The notes: generated by a model from the letters alone, not told the origin. A DNA stretch of 64,000 nt from Candidatus Heimdallarchaeota archaeon (GCA_019058275.1 JAHLVW010000045.1:17664-81663), one strand, 5' to 3'. Shown: positions 35,809 to 45,705, numbered from the stretch's first letter. Numbers and translations are program-made.

Positions 35809-36258
35809 ATGTCTAATGAAAACCTATTAATAAATAAAGCAAATCTCACTGATTTAGATGGAATTTTAGCATTACTGACAACTGTAAATTTACCAATAGA
35901 AGGAGTAAAAGAGCATTTAGATAATTTTCTAGTAGTGAAGGATTCAGGAGCTACTATGAAAGGTTGTATAGGATTGGAATTATACAAAGAACATGCTTTA
36001 TTACGCTCAGCTGCAGTTCATCCTGAAAATCAAGGACAAGGCATTGGAAAGAAACTCACAAAAGCAATTATTTCATTAGTTAAACAATTCGGGGTACAAA
36101 AGCTATACCTTATTACTGATACAGCAGAGCGATTTTTCCGTAAAGAAGGATTTGCTGTTGTTTCAAGAGATAAGATACCAGCCAGTGTGAAGGAATCGGT
36201 CGAATTCACTTTTAGTTGTGCCAAAACTGGAGTCTCTATGATCAAGGAGCTAAAATAG
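35809..36258 (+). CDS. GNAT N-acetyltransferase (ArsN2-like)
   Basis: This 149-residue GNAT-fold protein has the acetyl-CoA loop VHPENQGQGIGKKLTKAI (the Q/R-x-x-G-x-G/A signature is QGQGIG) and a closing FFRKEGFAVVSRDKIPASV. The last part and overall size resemble the arsenic-resistance N-acetyltransferase ArsN2 and related amino acid acetyltransferases. No ars genes are nearby, so the substrate stays open. It begins about 55 bases after tRNA-Ala and converges with a kinase. Confidence 0.78.
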   Translation: MSNENLLINKANLTDLDGILALLTTVNLPIEGVKEHLDNFLVVKDSGATMKGCIGLELYKEHALLRSAAVHPENQGQGIGKKLTKAIISLVKQFGVQKLYLITDTAERFFRKEGFAVVSRDKIPASVKESVEFTFSCAKTGVSMIKELK

Positions 36259-36280
36259 CAAAAAATAGATTCCAAATTTA

Positions 36281-37246
36281 TTAACCCAGTTGTTCTAATT
36301 GAAATGATCTAGCACCCAATTTGCTAATTGTTGTACTTGCAGTTCTTACACCTAATTGTGCTGCTTTTTTGATATCCTCGCTCTTCAAGAATTCATGTAA
36401 GAATCCAGCAGAAAAGGAATCACCTGCACCTGTTGTATCCGCTACCTGTGTATTTATGGCAGACTCAAAATATTGTTTGCCTGAGGATGTTTTAATTAGT
36501 ACTCCTTCTTCACCAAGTGTTAAAACAGCAATCTCAGAAAAATCTAACATATAGTCGAGTATCTCATTTCTTTCATTTTTTTGAGTAAAGACTTTTCCTT
36601 CATGTAGATTTGAAAAAAGTATTTGTGGTGGGTGTTTCTTCATCATTTTCTGCAAAATGGGTCTATCATTTTCAATTACTGCATAAGCTGCTAAATCAAA
36701 AGTTGTCTTTTTTGATTCTTCAAAGATTTTCCATAATGCTTCTACAGACTTTGTAATCAGATACCCCTCAATATGAACAGTATCAGCACTTTGAACTATT
36801 TTTTCATCAACCATCTCAGCAGGAAGAATATCTGATGCTCCTCTATAAACAATAAAAGCTCTATCTTTATTGGGGGTGATTAACGAAAGTAATTGTCCAG
36901 TAGAGTTTTCTTTGTCAATAATGCTATGTGTTTTTACATCCTCATTTCTAAGTATTTCCATATATTCTCTACCATCATCATCATCTCCGTGTTTCCCGTA
37001 AAAACTTGTGTTAGAACCTAATTTGGCCATGTTTGACATGACATTTGCACAACTACCACCTGAATTCTTTATAATGTCCTTATCTAATTCTGATAGCTTT
37101 TTAGCTATGAAATCAATAGTAGTTTTATCTACGACTCGATGCCCACCAACTTCCATGTCTATTTCCTTAAGAAAAGAAAAATCAACGTAAACAGATAAAT
37201 CCCAAAGTACTTGACCAAAACCCAACACTTGTTTCATTGAAATCAA
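36281..37246 (-). CDS. PfkB-family carbohydrate/nucleoside kinase
   Basis: This 321-residue ribokinase-fold protein has the N-terminal glycine pair in GGSCANVMSNMAKLG and the catalytic signature DTTGAGDSFSAGFLHEF, with the base Asp in GAGD. Overall it resembles adenosine kinase and related sugar kinases (GKHGDDDDGREY, VYRGASD). It should phosphorylate a nucleoside or sugar with ATP. The downstream order topoisomerase, small zinc protein, kinase on the same strand suggests one transcript. An MTAP-like phosphorylase elsewhere in the window would fit purine salvage, but this is inference. Confidence 0.83.
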   Translation of the reverse strand: MISMKQVLGFGQVLWDLSVYVDFSFLKEIDMEVGGHRVVDKTTIDFIAKKLSELDKDIIKNSGGSCANVMSNMAKLGSNTSFYGKHGDDDDGREYMEILRNEDVKTHSIIDKENSTGQLLSLITPNKDRAFIVYRGASDILPAEMVDEKIVQSADTVHIEGYLITKSVEALWKIFEESKKTTFDLAAYAVIENDRPILQKMMKKHPPQILFSNLHEGKVFTQKNERNEILDYMLDFSEIAVLTLGEEGVLIKTSSGKQYFESAINTQVADTTGAGDSFSAGFLHEFLKSEDIKKAAQLGVRTASTTISKLGARSFQLEQLG

Positions 37247-37270
37247 AACTAGTTAAAGATAGTATTTAAT

Positions 37271-37495
37271 TTACTTTTCCTTCTTTAGTAAATAATCCGC
37301 AACTTCTCGAGCCCAATTTCCTATAGGAATTTCTTGATTATTAACCATTCTCGTGAGATATTCTTTCCAGCTTAATTTCCCATAAGCTTTTTGCCAATCT
37401 TTGAACCGATTCTCGAGGTTCTTCTTAGCAATACTATGCGCATCACAATAACTTCCTTTTTCAATAGTTGATTTACAGACAACACATTGTTTCAT
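37271..37495 (-). CDS. Small conserved-type zinc protein downstream of topA
   Basis: This 74-residue protein has Cys pairs KQCVVC and SYCDAH that could bind zinc, then a helical region with WKEYLTRM and NWAREVADYLLKKEK. Its start lies 3 bases after the topoisomerase stop, so it is translated from the same message. No characterised family is recognised. A role linked to topoisomerase or nucleic acid is a guess from position only. Confidence 0.6.
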   Translation of the reverse strand: MKQCVVCKSTIEKGSYCDAHSIAKKNLENRFKDWQKAYGKLSWKEYLTRMVNNQEIPIGNWAREVADYLLKKEK

Positions 37496-37498
37496 AGT

Positions 37499-39646
37499 TT
37501 ATTCCTCTGTGTCTTCGATAATAGTCTCCAGTGCTTCAGCCTTATTACTCTCATAGTTTTCTAGAACCTCTAATGGAGTTCCTGAACAATTTAACCAATT
37601 TGGGCATATCGTGTATGGTCTCTTACCTTTCTTTCGTATGGTTATCATCGGAAAACCACAATGTTTGCAATTCTTTTTAGCAGGAATAGCATAGCCAGAC
37701 TGTGGAATTGGTGCGCTCCAATCACATAATTTCTTGTAATAACCAGTACATCCTACAAATCTTTTCTTAGTTCTAATCGATCTTGTAACTATTAATTCTC
37801 CTTGCTTGCAAACAGGACAAAGACCTAACATACGCTGTCTTTGTTTCAAATTCTGAACTTGCTCTTGTAGTGCTACACCAATTATCTTCTCTTTCTTGTA
37901 GAAGCTCTCAAGGATGTTCTTTAACTGCTTAATCGATTCCATTAGCACAATTTCTCTATCTTTCTCTCCAGTAGCGATGCTTTCCATATCCTTTTCTAAG
38001 TCTCTTGTTAATTCAATAGAAATAATATCTGGACTATTTTTCTCGAGAGTATCAATTACAGCAAACCCTAAATCAGTAGCATTTATGCTTTCATCTTCAA
38101 TATATCCTCTGGAATATAAAATATCAATAATTGATGCTCGAGTCGCTTTTGTACCAAGCTCTTCCTCCTCCATTTTCTTTAGCAAGGAATTCGGATTATA
38201 ACGAGCTGGTGGTTGTGTGTAGCTTTGTTTGTGAATAATGCTTGCAAATTTTACTTTCTCTCTCTCAGCAAGATCAGGCAATTCAACTTCATCTACTTTC
38301 CCAAAAGGAGCATAGAATTCCAACCATCCCTTTTTGAGAACCTTCATACCACGTAGATGGAAAATATGACCATTGAAATCAATATCCAATCGAAGACTTT
38401 TCTTAACGGCTGGAGGTCCAAAAATTGCTAGGTATCTGCACACTATTAACTTGTAAACATTTTGTGCATCAGAGCTCAAACTTGCAGCTGGTCGTTTACC
38501 AGTTGGATGTATTGGTGGGTGCGCAAGATCCTTCTTCTTACCAAAAGTAGGTTTCAATTTGGATAAACTCAGAAGCTTATTCGCTCGATCGCTATAGAGA
38601 CCAATTTTTGCAAGATTTTTCAATATTGGTTTATGATTTATCGAAGCAGCAAATTGCTGACTTCCAGTTCGTGGGTAAGAAATAAGTGCATTAAGATACA
38701 AGGATTCAGCAGCTCGTAGAGTTCTGCTAGGAGAATAACCAAAGTAACGATATGCTTCTGATTGTAATGAGCCTAAATTAAATGGTAAAGGAGGATTCTG
38801 TGTCAGCTGTCTACTAGAGATTTTGCTAACAATACCTTCAGAACCTTTAGTATCATTAACTATTTTATCAGCTTCAGTAAGGGTTGGAACAAATTTCTTA
38901 TTATATTCAAGTTGAACATCTTCACCTTCAAGGACAATTCTTGCATCAATTGCCCAACGTGGTATAGGTACAAAGGTCTGAATGTTTCTTTCTCTGTCTG
39001 CTACAAATTTCAAAGTAGGACCTTGAACTCGTCCAGTTGAGATTAGCTTATACCTCCCAGTGGAGTGTTTAATTGAAAGTGTAAGAGCTCGTGTCAAATT
39101 AATACCAAATAGCCAATCAATTTCATGACGAGTAAAACCTGCATGAGCAAGATTGATGTCAATAGTTGGATTAAGATTTTCAAAAGAACTAACAATGTCC
39201 TCCTTAGTCAAAGTAGAAAATTTCATTCGTTTGACTTCAGTTAATTCCTTATTACATGCATATTTTGCTATTGCTGCTCCAATAACTTCTCCCTCTAAAT
39301 CATAATCAGTAGCTATAATTACCCCATCAATATCCCTACTGTATTTCTTGAAAGCAGCAATAAATGGTCTAGTTTTATTCTTGGGATTGTTCAAGTAAGA
39401 AGGAACCCATTTGTAACTGAAAGCTGGATAATGCCAACCACCAATGGAATCCTCAACAGTAGAGTAAAGATGTCCAAGAGCAGGAATGACAAAAATAGTA
39501 TCACCATTTCTCCTGCACTCATAAACAGGAACTTTTGCTAAGTTTCTAGGATTTGGTAGTTTCCTTGGTTTGCCTGCTTGATCAAGTGCCACAGCTATTC
39601 TTTTGGCAGCAGTTGGCTTTTCAGAAATACAAAGGTAATTGGACAA
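37499..39646 (-). CDS. topA: DNA topoisomerase I (type IA)
   Basis: This 715-residue enzyme relaxes negatively supercoiled DNA. The TOPRIM domain spans MSNYLCISEKPTAAKRIAV to the metal site IIATDYDLEGEVIG. Further motifs are STGRVQGPTLKFV and the catalytic Tyr324 in ISYPRTGSQQF. Two C-terminal zinc ribbons follow (CPVC with GCTGYYKKLC, and CKHC with CPNWLNC). The length and ribbons fit archaeal TopoI. No helicase part is present, so it is not reverse gyrase. It leads an apparent operon with a small zinc protein and a PfkB kinase. The 196 bases upstream hold divergent promoters. Confidence 0.93.
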   Translation of the reverse strand: MSNYLCISEKPTAAKRIAVALDQAGKPRKLPNPRNLAKVPVYECRRNGDTIFVIPALGHLYSTVEDSIGGWHYPAFSYKWVPSYLNNPKNKTRPFIAAFKKYSRDIDGVIIATDYDLEGEVIGAAIAKYACNKELTEVKRMKFSTLTKEDIVSSFENLNPTIDINLAHAGFTRHEIDWLFGINLTRALTLSIKHSTGRYKLISTGRVQGPTLKFVADRERNIQTFVPIPRWAIDARIVLEGEDVQLEYNKKFVPTLTEADKIVNDTKGSEGIVSKISSRQLTQNPPLPFNLGSLQSEAYRYFGYSPSRTLRAAESLYLNALISYPRTGSQQFAASINHKPILKNLAKIGLYSDRANKLLSLSKLKPTFGKKKDLAHPPIHPTGKRPAASLSSDAQNVYKLIVCRYLAIFGPPAVKKSLRLDIDFNGHIFHLRGMKVLKKGWLEFYAPFGKVDEVELPDLAEREKVKFASIIHKQSYTQPPARYNPNSLLKKMEEEELGTKATRASIIDILYSRGYIEDESINATDLGFAVIDTLEKNSPDIISIELTRDLEKDMESIATGEKDREIVLMESIKQLKNILESFYKKEKIIGVALQEQVQNLKQRQRMLGLCPVCKQGELIVTRSIRTKKRFVGCTGYYKKLCDWSAPIPQSGYAIPAKKNCKHCGFPMITIRKKGKRPYTICPNWLNCSGTPLEVLENYESNKAEALETIIEDTEE

Positions 39647-39842
39647 GTTCTTTCCTTCTTTCGCTCACATTAATGCATGAATAATTAATTGCTTTCAATT
39701 AAAAAATCATTCACTCATATTTTTAAAATGAAGTACTATCACTTCAAAAAAATAATAAAATAGATAGTATTAAACCCCTTCTAAAGCAATTTTAAAAGCA
39801 AAGAGAGTTATATCATACAAGAGATTTTGACTAAAAATTAAG

Positions 39843-40943
39843 GTGTTCCAAAAAATGGGTGATGATGTAGTTCACTTAAAAGTAGAAATACTTCAAGATT
39901 TTATGCGAGATGTATTTATTGGTCTAGGTGCGCCAGAAGAAGATGCGAAAATTTGTGCTGATGTGCTTATAGCTTCTGATCTTAGAGGGATAACTTCACA
40001 TGGCGTTCAACGACTGAAAATGTATTATGACCGTATTAAACTGGGATTAATAAATCCTGAAACAAACATAACAATAGTTAAAGAAAGTCCTACAACTGCA
40101 ACCTTTGATGCAGGTCATGGATTGGGTCATGTTGTATCTTACAGAGCAATGGAATTAGCTATTAAAAAAGCTGAGGAGTATGGAACTGGCGCTGTAGCTG
40201 TAGGAAATTCCACACATTATGGTATAGCCGGCTATTATCTAATTATGGCTTGTAAAAAAGGAATGATTGGATTATCAATAACAAATGCAAGACCATCAAT
40301 TGCTCCTACGTTTGGAATTGAACCAATGATGGGAACAAATCCATTAACATTCGGAATGCCAACAGATGAAGAATTTGATTTCATACTAGATTGTGCAACA
40401 TCAATAACCCAAAGAGGAAAAATAGAAGTTTTTTCAAGAACTGAAACTCCCATACCAGAAGGTTGGGTAATAGATAAAGATGGTAAATTGGCAACTGATC
40501 CAGTGGAAATTTTAAAACAACTAAAAGATGGTACAGCTGCTTTACTCCCTTTGGGAGGAGCAGGTGAAATAACTGGTGGGCATAAAGGATATGGTTACTC
40601 AGTAATCGTAGAGATGCTATCATCAGCATTATCTGGAGGACCATTTTTGAAAGACTTGACATTAGATAAGGGTTGGAAGATTGGTCATTTCTTCCTTGCA
40701 ATAGATGTCTCCAAGTTTATCTCAGTTGATATTTTCAAGAAGATAACAGGTGATATTTGTAGAACGCTAAGGAATTCAAAGAAAGCACCAGACCAAGAGA
40801 GAATATATACAGCTGGAGAAAAGGAATATGAAATGGAACAGAAGATAGCAAAAACTGGAGTACCGTTAAATAAAAGTCTACAAAACGATCTATTGACAAT
40901 GAAGAAAGAACTTGGTTTAGAACAATACAAATTTCCTTTCTGA
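39843..40943 (+). CDS. Malate/L-lactate/ureidoglycolate dehydrogenase family (Ldh2) oxidoreductase
   Basis: This 366-residue NAD(P)-dependent dehydrogenase belongs to the YlbC/Ldh2 fold, not the classical LDH/MDH fold. Signatures are the N-terminal SDLRGITSHGVQRLKMY, the internal HYGIAGYYLIMACKKG with NARPSIAP, and GGHKGYGYSVIVEML near residue 240. It oxidises a 2-hydroxy acid such as malate, lactate or sulfolactate; the sequence does not decide which. It runs ahead of a small zinc membrane protein on the same strand. Confidence 0.88.
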   Translation: MFQKMGDDVVHLKVEILQDFMRDVFIGLGAPEEDAKICADVLIASDLRGITSHGVQRLKMYYDRIKLGLINPETNITIVKESPTTATFDAGHGLGHVVSYRAMELAIKKAEEYGTGAVAVGNSTHYGIAGYYLIMACKKGMIGLSITNARPSIAPTFGIEPMMGTNPLTFGMPTDEEFDFILDCATSITQRGKIEVFSRTETPIPEGWVIDKDGKLATDPVEILKQLKDGTAALLPLGGAGEITGGHKGYGYSVIVEMLSSALSGGPFLKDLTLDKGWKIGHFFLAIDVSKFISVDIFKKITGDICRTLRNSKKAPDQERIYTAGEKEYEMEQKIAKTGVPLNKSLQNDLLTMKKELGLEQYKFPF

Positions 40944-40996
40944 TGCTTGCCCATTTCCAAATTATAACAAGATCCAAACAATTGATGTGATGAAAA

Positions 40997-41254
40997 ATGT
41001 CTGAATGCTACATTTGTGGTAGAGAAGGAATAGCTAAATGCTCAGTTTGCCATAAATCAATATGCAAAGTACATACAGAAGATGAGAAAGGAAAAATAAT
41101 CGAAGAAAGTCTGATAAGCAAATTAATTTGCACTAGCTGTTTGAAAAAAAAGCGGTTAAATAGAATTCAAATCTATCTCTTTGTATGCTTTATTGTAATA
41201 GTTGTGGGAATAACTATAGGAATAATAGTAGTAGGTCGACAATTGTGGTGGTAA
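40997..41254 (+). CDS. Small zinc-finger protein with C-terminal membrane helix
   Basis: This 85-residue protein opens with a compact zinc site: CYIC, CSVC, then CKVH and LICTSC. The layout recalls B-box/HIT-type fingers. A single membrane helix at about 57-80 (YLFVCFIVIVVGITIGIIVV) makes it tail-anchored with the zinc site in the cytosol. The function is unknown. The gene ends 17 bases before a converging gene. Confidence 0.6.
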   Translation: MSECYICGREGIAKCSVCHKSICKVHTEDEKGKIIEESLISKLICTSCLKKKRLNRIQIYLFVCFIVIVVGITIGIIVVGRQLWW

Positions 41255-41270
41255 GGAAGAGGAATTTTTT

Positions 41271-41762
41271 TTATAGACTAATTACCGCTTTCTTAGCTTC
41301 CTTTCCAGACATAGCTTCAATGTCAATTCGACCTATAGTTACTCGAGAAACTGATTTTTCAGTAAGCTGCTTTTTAGCTACCTCATCAGGATTTTCTTCC
41401 AGTTTTTTAATCATATTCAGAAGCGCTTCCTTCTTTTCATCGAAACTATCAATAAACGAAACTGTTCCAACAAACTGAGTTGTAGCATAAAGATGATCAC
41501 ATTTACCTTGCACGTAACCTTTGTCAATCAATGCTTGTCCCCAAACAACATTATTAGCATTTAAGATGTCAATTTTCTTTCCTTCTCTAGCACAATGAAA
41601 ATAAATACAGTTTTTATCAGGATCATAACCATGACTAAGAGTAACAAGATAAGGTTCATTATCTTTACACATAGCAATAGTTATGTGGTCTGCTAGTTGA
41701 ATGATTTTCTTCATTTCTTCAGTACTTTCAATTGCTTTTTCCTTTCTTCTAATACCTTTCAT
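41271..41762 (-). CDS. Pyridoxamine 5'-phosphate oxidase-like FMN-binding protein
   Basis: This 163-residue split-barrel protein matches the family that includes nitroimidazole-resistance and general FMN proteins. Segments are IIQLADHITIAMCKDNEPYL, LSHGYDPDKNCIYFHCAREG and the later QFVGTVSFIDSF. The C-terminal VTIGRIDIEAMSGKEAKK closes the barrel. It probably binds FMN or a deazaflavin and acts as a small reductase. No partner is evident; the upstream gene is 42 bases away on the same strand. Confidence 0.8.
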   Translation of the reverse strand: MKGIRRKEKAIESTEEMKKIIQLADHITIAMCKDNEPYLVTLSHGYDPDKNCIYFHCAREGKKIDILNANNVVWGQALIDKGYVQGKCDHLYATTQFVGTVSFIDSFDEKKEALLNMIKKLEENPDEVAKKQLTEKSVSRVTIGRIDIEAMSGKEAKKAVISL

Positions 41763-41803
41763 GAATTTTAACCTCTTCTAGATTAGAAAACCTGATAATT
41801 ATT

Positions 41804-43129
41804 TCAGGATTCTAATATTCTCTTTATAACATTTTCAGAAATTTGTATTATTCTATCTTTATCATGTTTAGATTCCATATAATGAAAATGAAAAAACATC
41901 TTCTTTCTCAAAGTGAAAACAATAACTGTCATAGCATCAAGTGTGTTTGAAATTGCGGCATTAAATGAATCAACAGAATATTTCTCTGATTCTAAAGCTA
42001 TCCCCAATTTATCTAAAGATCTAAGATTAGTAATTGCAAAAGGATCCTGTCTGCTAACAATGTCAGTATATAATAATCCAAGTGTTTCTAAAGTTGTTAG
42101 AGAAATTGTTTTGTTTAATATTCTGTTAATGCTAAAGACCTTCCTATCACGTAAATTCCAAATCAATTTTCTTTGGTAACGTTTTGCGTTTTCCCAAAAC
42201 CCATTTCTCTTATGATATTTTGTTGTAAATACAGTACCACCAGCATATAGGCCAAATGATTCTCCAATAGGATAGTTCAATCGATTTCTTAGATCGACAG
42301 GATTGTTAATTGTCGAAATATCGGGAAGAAATGCAGTGCAAATTGCACTATGAACAGAAATTCTTCTATCCTTACATTTCTTTAAGAATTCTTTAGTTTG
42401 ACTTTCAGAAAGATTCCAAGAATGAATTTGTAAATCATCATGCTTTGAATTCTTATTTTCTTCTAATTCTTTTCTTCGTCTTCCAAATCCAAAAATAAAG
42501 AAATGATAAACTTTCAATAATGCAAGCATAATTTTAGACCGAGTAGAAGTTTTAGGAATTGTCCTTCTAACTTTAGGAGGAAAAATATCTTCCTTTTTTG
42601 TGGGTGTATCAAGAACAACTACTTTCTCTGTGGGATTATTTAGATATTTAATAATATCTCGAATGAGAAATGCCATAGACATTCCATCTGTTACTGTATG
42701 CTGACAGCACAAAACTAGATCAGTATTTTGATTAGCAAACAATAAGGAAACACGGAATAGTGGTAATACCTTACTTTCTAAATTAAAAGGTGTTACTAAC
42801 TGCTTATGGAATTCCTTTAAGGTATCACCTTCATTTTTACGTTCAATAATAGAAATAGGTATTGACACAACACCTTCTGAAGTAAAACAGGGAATCTCTT
42901 GGATATTAAATTCAATTCTGGCTTTTAGTAAAGGATGTCGATGTTGAACTTTCGATAGAACTTTTTCAAGAAGATCAATTGTTAATTTACCTTGTATACG
43001 AAGGATAACAACTAAATTGTAAGGCTGTCCTATTGCAAAATTAAGATATTCTAATTCATTTAGTTCTCGCTTCATTTGTATAACACTAACGATATTCATA
43101 GAATAAATCTTTTCTCTATTGATAAACAT
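41804..43129 (-). CDS. Condensation-domain (CoA-dependent acyltransferase fold) protein
   Basis: This 441-residue protein has the acyltransferase motif HxxxDG as QHTVTDGMSMAF near residue 143, after an N-terminal region RHPLLKARIEFN typical of condensation domains. A second-half motif reads NPVDLRNRLNYPIGESFGLY, near the usual N-x-x-N-x-R/DFGWG-like zone. This suits a stand-alone acyltransferase such as PapA-like, alcohol acetyltransferase or wax-ester-type enzymes, rather than a peptide-synthetase module, since no adenylation or carrier domain is near. The acyl donor and acceptor are unknown. Confidence 0.75.
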   Translation of the reverse strand: MFINREKIYSMNIVSVIQMKRELNELEYLNFAIGQPYNLVVILRIQGKLTIDLLEKVLSKVQHRHPLLKARIEFNIQEIPCFTSEGVVSIPISIIERKNEGDTLKEFHKQLVTPFNLESKVLPLFRVSLLFANQNTDLVLCCQHTVTDGMSMAFLIRDIIKYLNNPTEKVVVLDTPTKKEDIFPPKVRRTIPKTSTRSKIMLALLKVYHFFIFGFGRRRKELEENKNSKHDDLQIHSWNLSESQTKEFLKKCKDRRISVHSAICTAFLPDISTINNPVDLRNRLNYPIGESFGLYAGGTVFTTKYHKRNGFWENAKRYQRKLIWNLRDRKVFSINRILNKTISLTTLETLGLLYTDIVSRQDPFAITNLRSLDKLGIALESEKYSVDSFNAAISNTLDAMTVIVFTLRKKMFFHFHYMESKHDKDRIIQISENVIKRILES

Positions 43130-43160
43130 TATATGAAAGAATAAAAAAAAGAAATCTGAA

Positions 43161-43775
43161 TTATAGTTTATAACTCAGACCTTTCTCGAAAGCCTTAAGG
43201 TTGACTTCAACGTATTTTGGTGGAAGAATAGCCTTCATACCATCAATGATTTGCTCTTTTGAGATAGGAAGAATATCTGTGTTAGCTACAAGAGCACCTA
43301 TAAGAATCATGTTCATAGTTCGGTTAACACCAAGCTCTTGAGCATCACTTTGAGCAGGAACCATGAGTACATTAGGGGTCACTCGCTTAAGATCAGCTTC
43401 GATCTCTTCTAAAGAGGGATACTTGATTTCACCCTTTGAATGCCTAACTGCAAGAGGTTGGTAGGTAGTAGTGTTTATAACAACAATACCATTTTCTCTT
43501 AGTTTTGGAAGTGATCTAACAGATTCAAGGGCTTCTAGAGCTATAAGGACATCTGCTTCTCCAATAGTACATTGAGGTGACTCAGTAGGATCATAACCAA
43601 TAGCAAGGTCAGAAACAACAATTCCTCCTCTTTGAGCTAAACCATGAGTTTCCATGGTCATAACTGATAAACCAGCAAGCTTAGCAGCAGTGGCTAATAC
43701 TCGACTAGTGGAACCAATGCCTTGTCCACCCATTCCGGTTACATGAACTTTCAGTGTTTTTCTAGTCATTTTCAT
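43161..43775 (-). CDS. iorB: Indolepyruvate oxidoreductase subunit beta
   Basis: This 204-residue gamma-type subunit of 2-oxoacid:ferredoxin oxidoreductase starts VHVTGMGGQGIGSTSRVLA and has METHGLAQRGGIVVSDLAIG, both typical of IorB. Together with IorA it oxidatively decarboxylates aryl pyruvates from aromatic amino acids to aryl-acetyl-CoA and reduces ferredoxin. It begins 7 bases after the iorA stop, so the two are one operon in the order iorA-iorB. Confidence 0.92.
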   Translation of the reverse strand: MKMTRKTLKVHVTGMGGQGIGSTSRVLATAAKLAGLSVMTMETHGLAQRGGIVVSDLAIGYDPTESPQCTIGEADVLIALEALESVRSLPKLRENGIVVINTTTYQPLAVRHSKGEIKYPSLEEIEADLKRVTPNVLMVPAQSDAQELGVNRTMNMILIGALVANTDILPISKEQIIDGMKAILPPKYVEVNLKAFEKGLSYKL

Positions 43776-43782
43776 AGCACCT

Positions 43783-45705
43783 CTAGATACGAATAAATTT
43801 CTCCATTTGTTTAATAGGCTTCACTTTAAGTGGGCAGGTTTGTACACAGCAACCGCAGCCTATACAAAGATCAGTGTTTATCTGCGGTTTCTCACCCTTC
43901 TTCTCAATAGCTGGGCAAGCAAAATCAGCAAGACAATTCTGAATGTTACGGCAAATGTCATGGTCAATCTGGTATGGTTTCGCTAAAGTACCAGCTCTGA
44001 GTTCAGCTCGAGAACGCATTAAAGCACATTCTTCTTCTTGGATAACAACAGCAAATTCGTCCTGAGCAAAAGCTTCTTCCAAAGCTTCAACTAAGGCAGC
44101 TACATTATAAGCAGGTACTCTTTTAACGAATTTAACACCCCAAGCTTTCAAAGTTTCATCAATACTAACTTGTTTTGGATCTTGATATTTTGGAGGAAAT
44201 CTACCACCTTTCAGTTTTGAACTTGTATTGGGATTCGGTTGATGTCCAGTCATTGAGCTATAGCCATTATCCATCACCATAAGTACATGTTTATGTTTGT
44301 TGAATACCGCATTTACTATTCCTGGCATTGCTGCATGGAAGAATGTTGAATCTCCTACGAATGACATTATTGGTGTATCTGGTAATGCTAGCTTCATACC
44401 TGATGATGCTGGTACTCCAGAACCCATGCTGTATAGCAATGTTCCTTGATTATGTGGGTCCAAATATCCTAGTGAGTAGCATCCTATATCTGCCATTGAA
44501 TGTCCTTTCAATTTATCCATAACGATTTTTGCTGCGTGAAATGCTGTTCTATGGCCACATCCTGGACAGAGGACTGGAGACCTTCTAGGAATATCTAGTT
44601 TGGATGAATTTGACTTAATTGGATTAGGAATTTTCAGTAGTTTTGAAAACATACCAACTAACCGAGCTGTATCATACTCAGAAATCATTAAATCTTCATA
44701 GTCTTCTTCTTTGCTCTTTCCGATTATTTTTGTACCAGTTATTCCTTGTTCAAATAGCTCAACTTTCACTAGTTCCTCTATGAATGGATCCAATTCCTCT
44801 AGAATCTTGACTGTTTTGTTCTTCTTTATGAATTCCACGATTTTCTTCATTGGTAATGGATAGATTATACCAAGTTTGAGGATGTTTGCTGAAGTTTCTA
44901 GTTTTCTTAGGGCTGCTTTTGTTGCAGCATAAGCATGTCCAGCAGTAATTATACCAATTTGTGGTTCTCCATCTCCCACTTTCTCTTCCTTCAATAAAGC
45001 ACCACTATTTGCTAGATCCTCCCATTTTTTCAAATTTCTAAGGGATTTTTCTTTCAGTGGTTTAAGGGTCGCTGGTAGAGGTACGTATCCTCCATCAAGC
45101 CAAGGATCATATCCACGTTCGATATTTACTTCCTTCTTTGGGCCATATTCCACAAGACCAGTTTGATGACAGATTCTTGTGGTTGATCGAATAACCACAG
45201 GCATTTTCCATTTTTGTGCTTGTTCCATAGCAAAAACAACATAGTCTTTTGCTTCTTGTGCATTTGCTGGTTCAAGCATTGGAATGTGCCCAATTTTCGC
45301 ATAATACCTATTATCCTGTTCATTTTGTGAGGAATGCGGTCCTGGATCATCACCTAAAATAACTACTAAACCACCTGGTATTGTAAACAAACTTAGTTGT
45401 ACAAACGAATCAGCAGCAACGTTTAATCCAACACTTTTCATAAAGCAAACTGCTGAAGCACCACCAATTGCTGCGGATGCTGCAACTTCAGTCGCTACCT
45501 TTTCATTAGTAGAAAATTCGAAGTATATCCCACTTTTATCAGCGATTTCAGCTAATCTCATACCAATTTCACTTGTGGGTGAACCTGGATAAGCAGCAGA
45601 GACTTTTACTCCTGCTTCAATCATTCCTCGAACAAACGCATCGTTCCCAAGGAGAATTTCCTTGTACGGTGCATCCATTAACAGAGGATGAGTTTTAGAT
45701 GCCAT
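43783..45705 (-). CDS. iorA: Indolepyruvate oxidoreductase subunit alpha
   Basis: This large subunit carries an N-terminal pyrimidine domain (SAAYPGSPTSEIGMRL, EFSTNEKVATEVAASAA), a TPP domain (VGDSTFFHAAMPGIVNA, VMDNGYSSMTGHQPNP), and a C-terminal ferredoxin-like domain with CIGCGCCVQTCP plus a partly altered first cluster. I start at the ATG at 45705, giving about 640 residues, because AAGGAA lies before it. A longer frame to 45756 adds a non-conserved hydrophobic stretch. It would feed reduced ferredoxin to the redox complexes in this window. Confidence 0.92.
   Translation of the reverse strand: MASKTHPLLMDAPYKEILLGNDAFVRGMIEAGVKVSAAYPGSPTSEIGMRLAEIADKSGIYFEFSTNEKVATEVAASAAIGGASAVCFMKSVGLNVAADSFVQLSLFTIPGGLVVILGDDPGPHSSQNEQDNRYYAKIGHIPMLEPANAQEAKDYVVFAMEQAQKWKMPVVIRSTTRICHQTGLVEYGPKKEVNIERGYDPWLDGGYVPLPATLKPLKEKSLRNLKKWEDLANSGALLKEEKVGDGEPQIGIITAGHAYAATKAALRKLETSANILKLGIIYPLPMKKIVEFIKKNKTVKILEELDPFIEELVKVELFEQGITGTKIIGKSKEEDYEDLMISEYDTARLVGMFSKLLKIPNPIKSNSSKLDIPRRSPVLCPGCGHRTAFHAAKIVMDKLKGHSMADIGCYSLGYLDPHNQGTLLYSMGSGVPASSGMKLALPDTPIMSFVGDSTFFHAAMPGIVNAVFNKHKHVLMVMDNGYSSMTGHQPNPNTSSKLKGGRFPPKYQDPKQVSIDETLKAWGVKFVKRVPAYNVAALVEALEEAFAQDEFAVVIQEEECALMRSRAELRAGTLAKPYQIDHDICRNIQNCLADFACPAIEKKGEKPQINTDLCIGCGCCVQTCPLKVKPIKQMEKFIRI

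Noticed and set aside
37499..39646. Reverse gyrase
   Set aside because: The type IA topoisomerase starts directly at the TOPRIM domain; no helicase-like domain precedes it.
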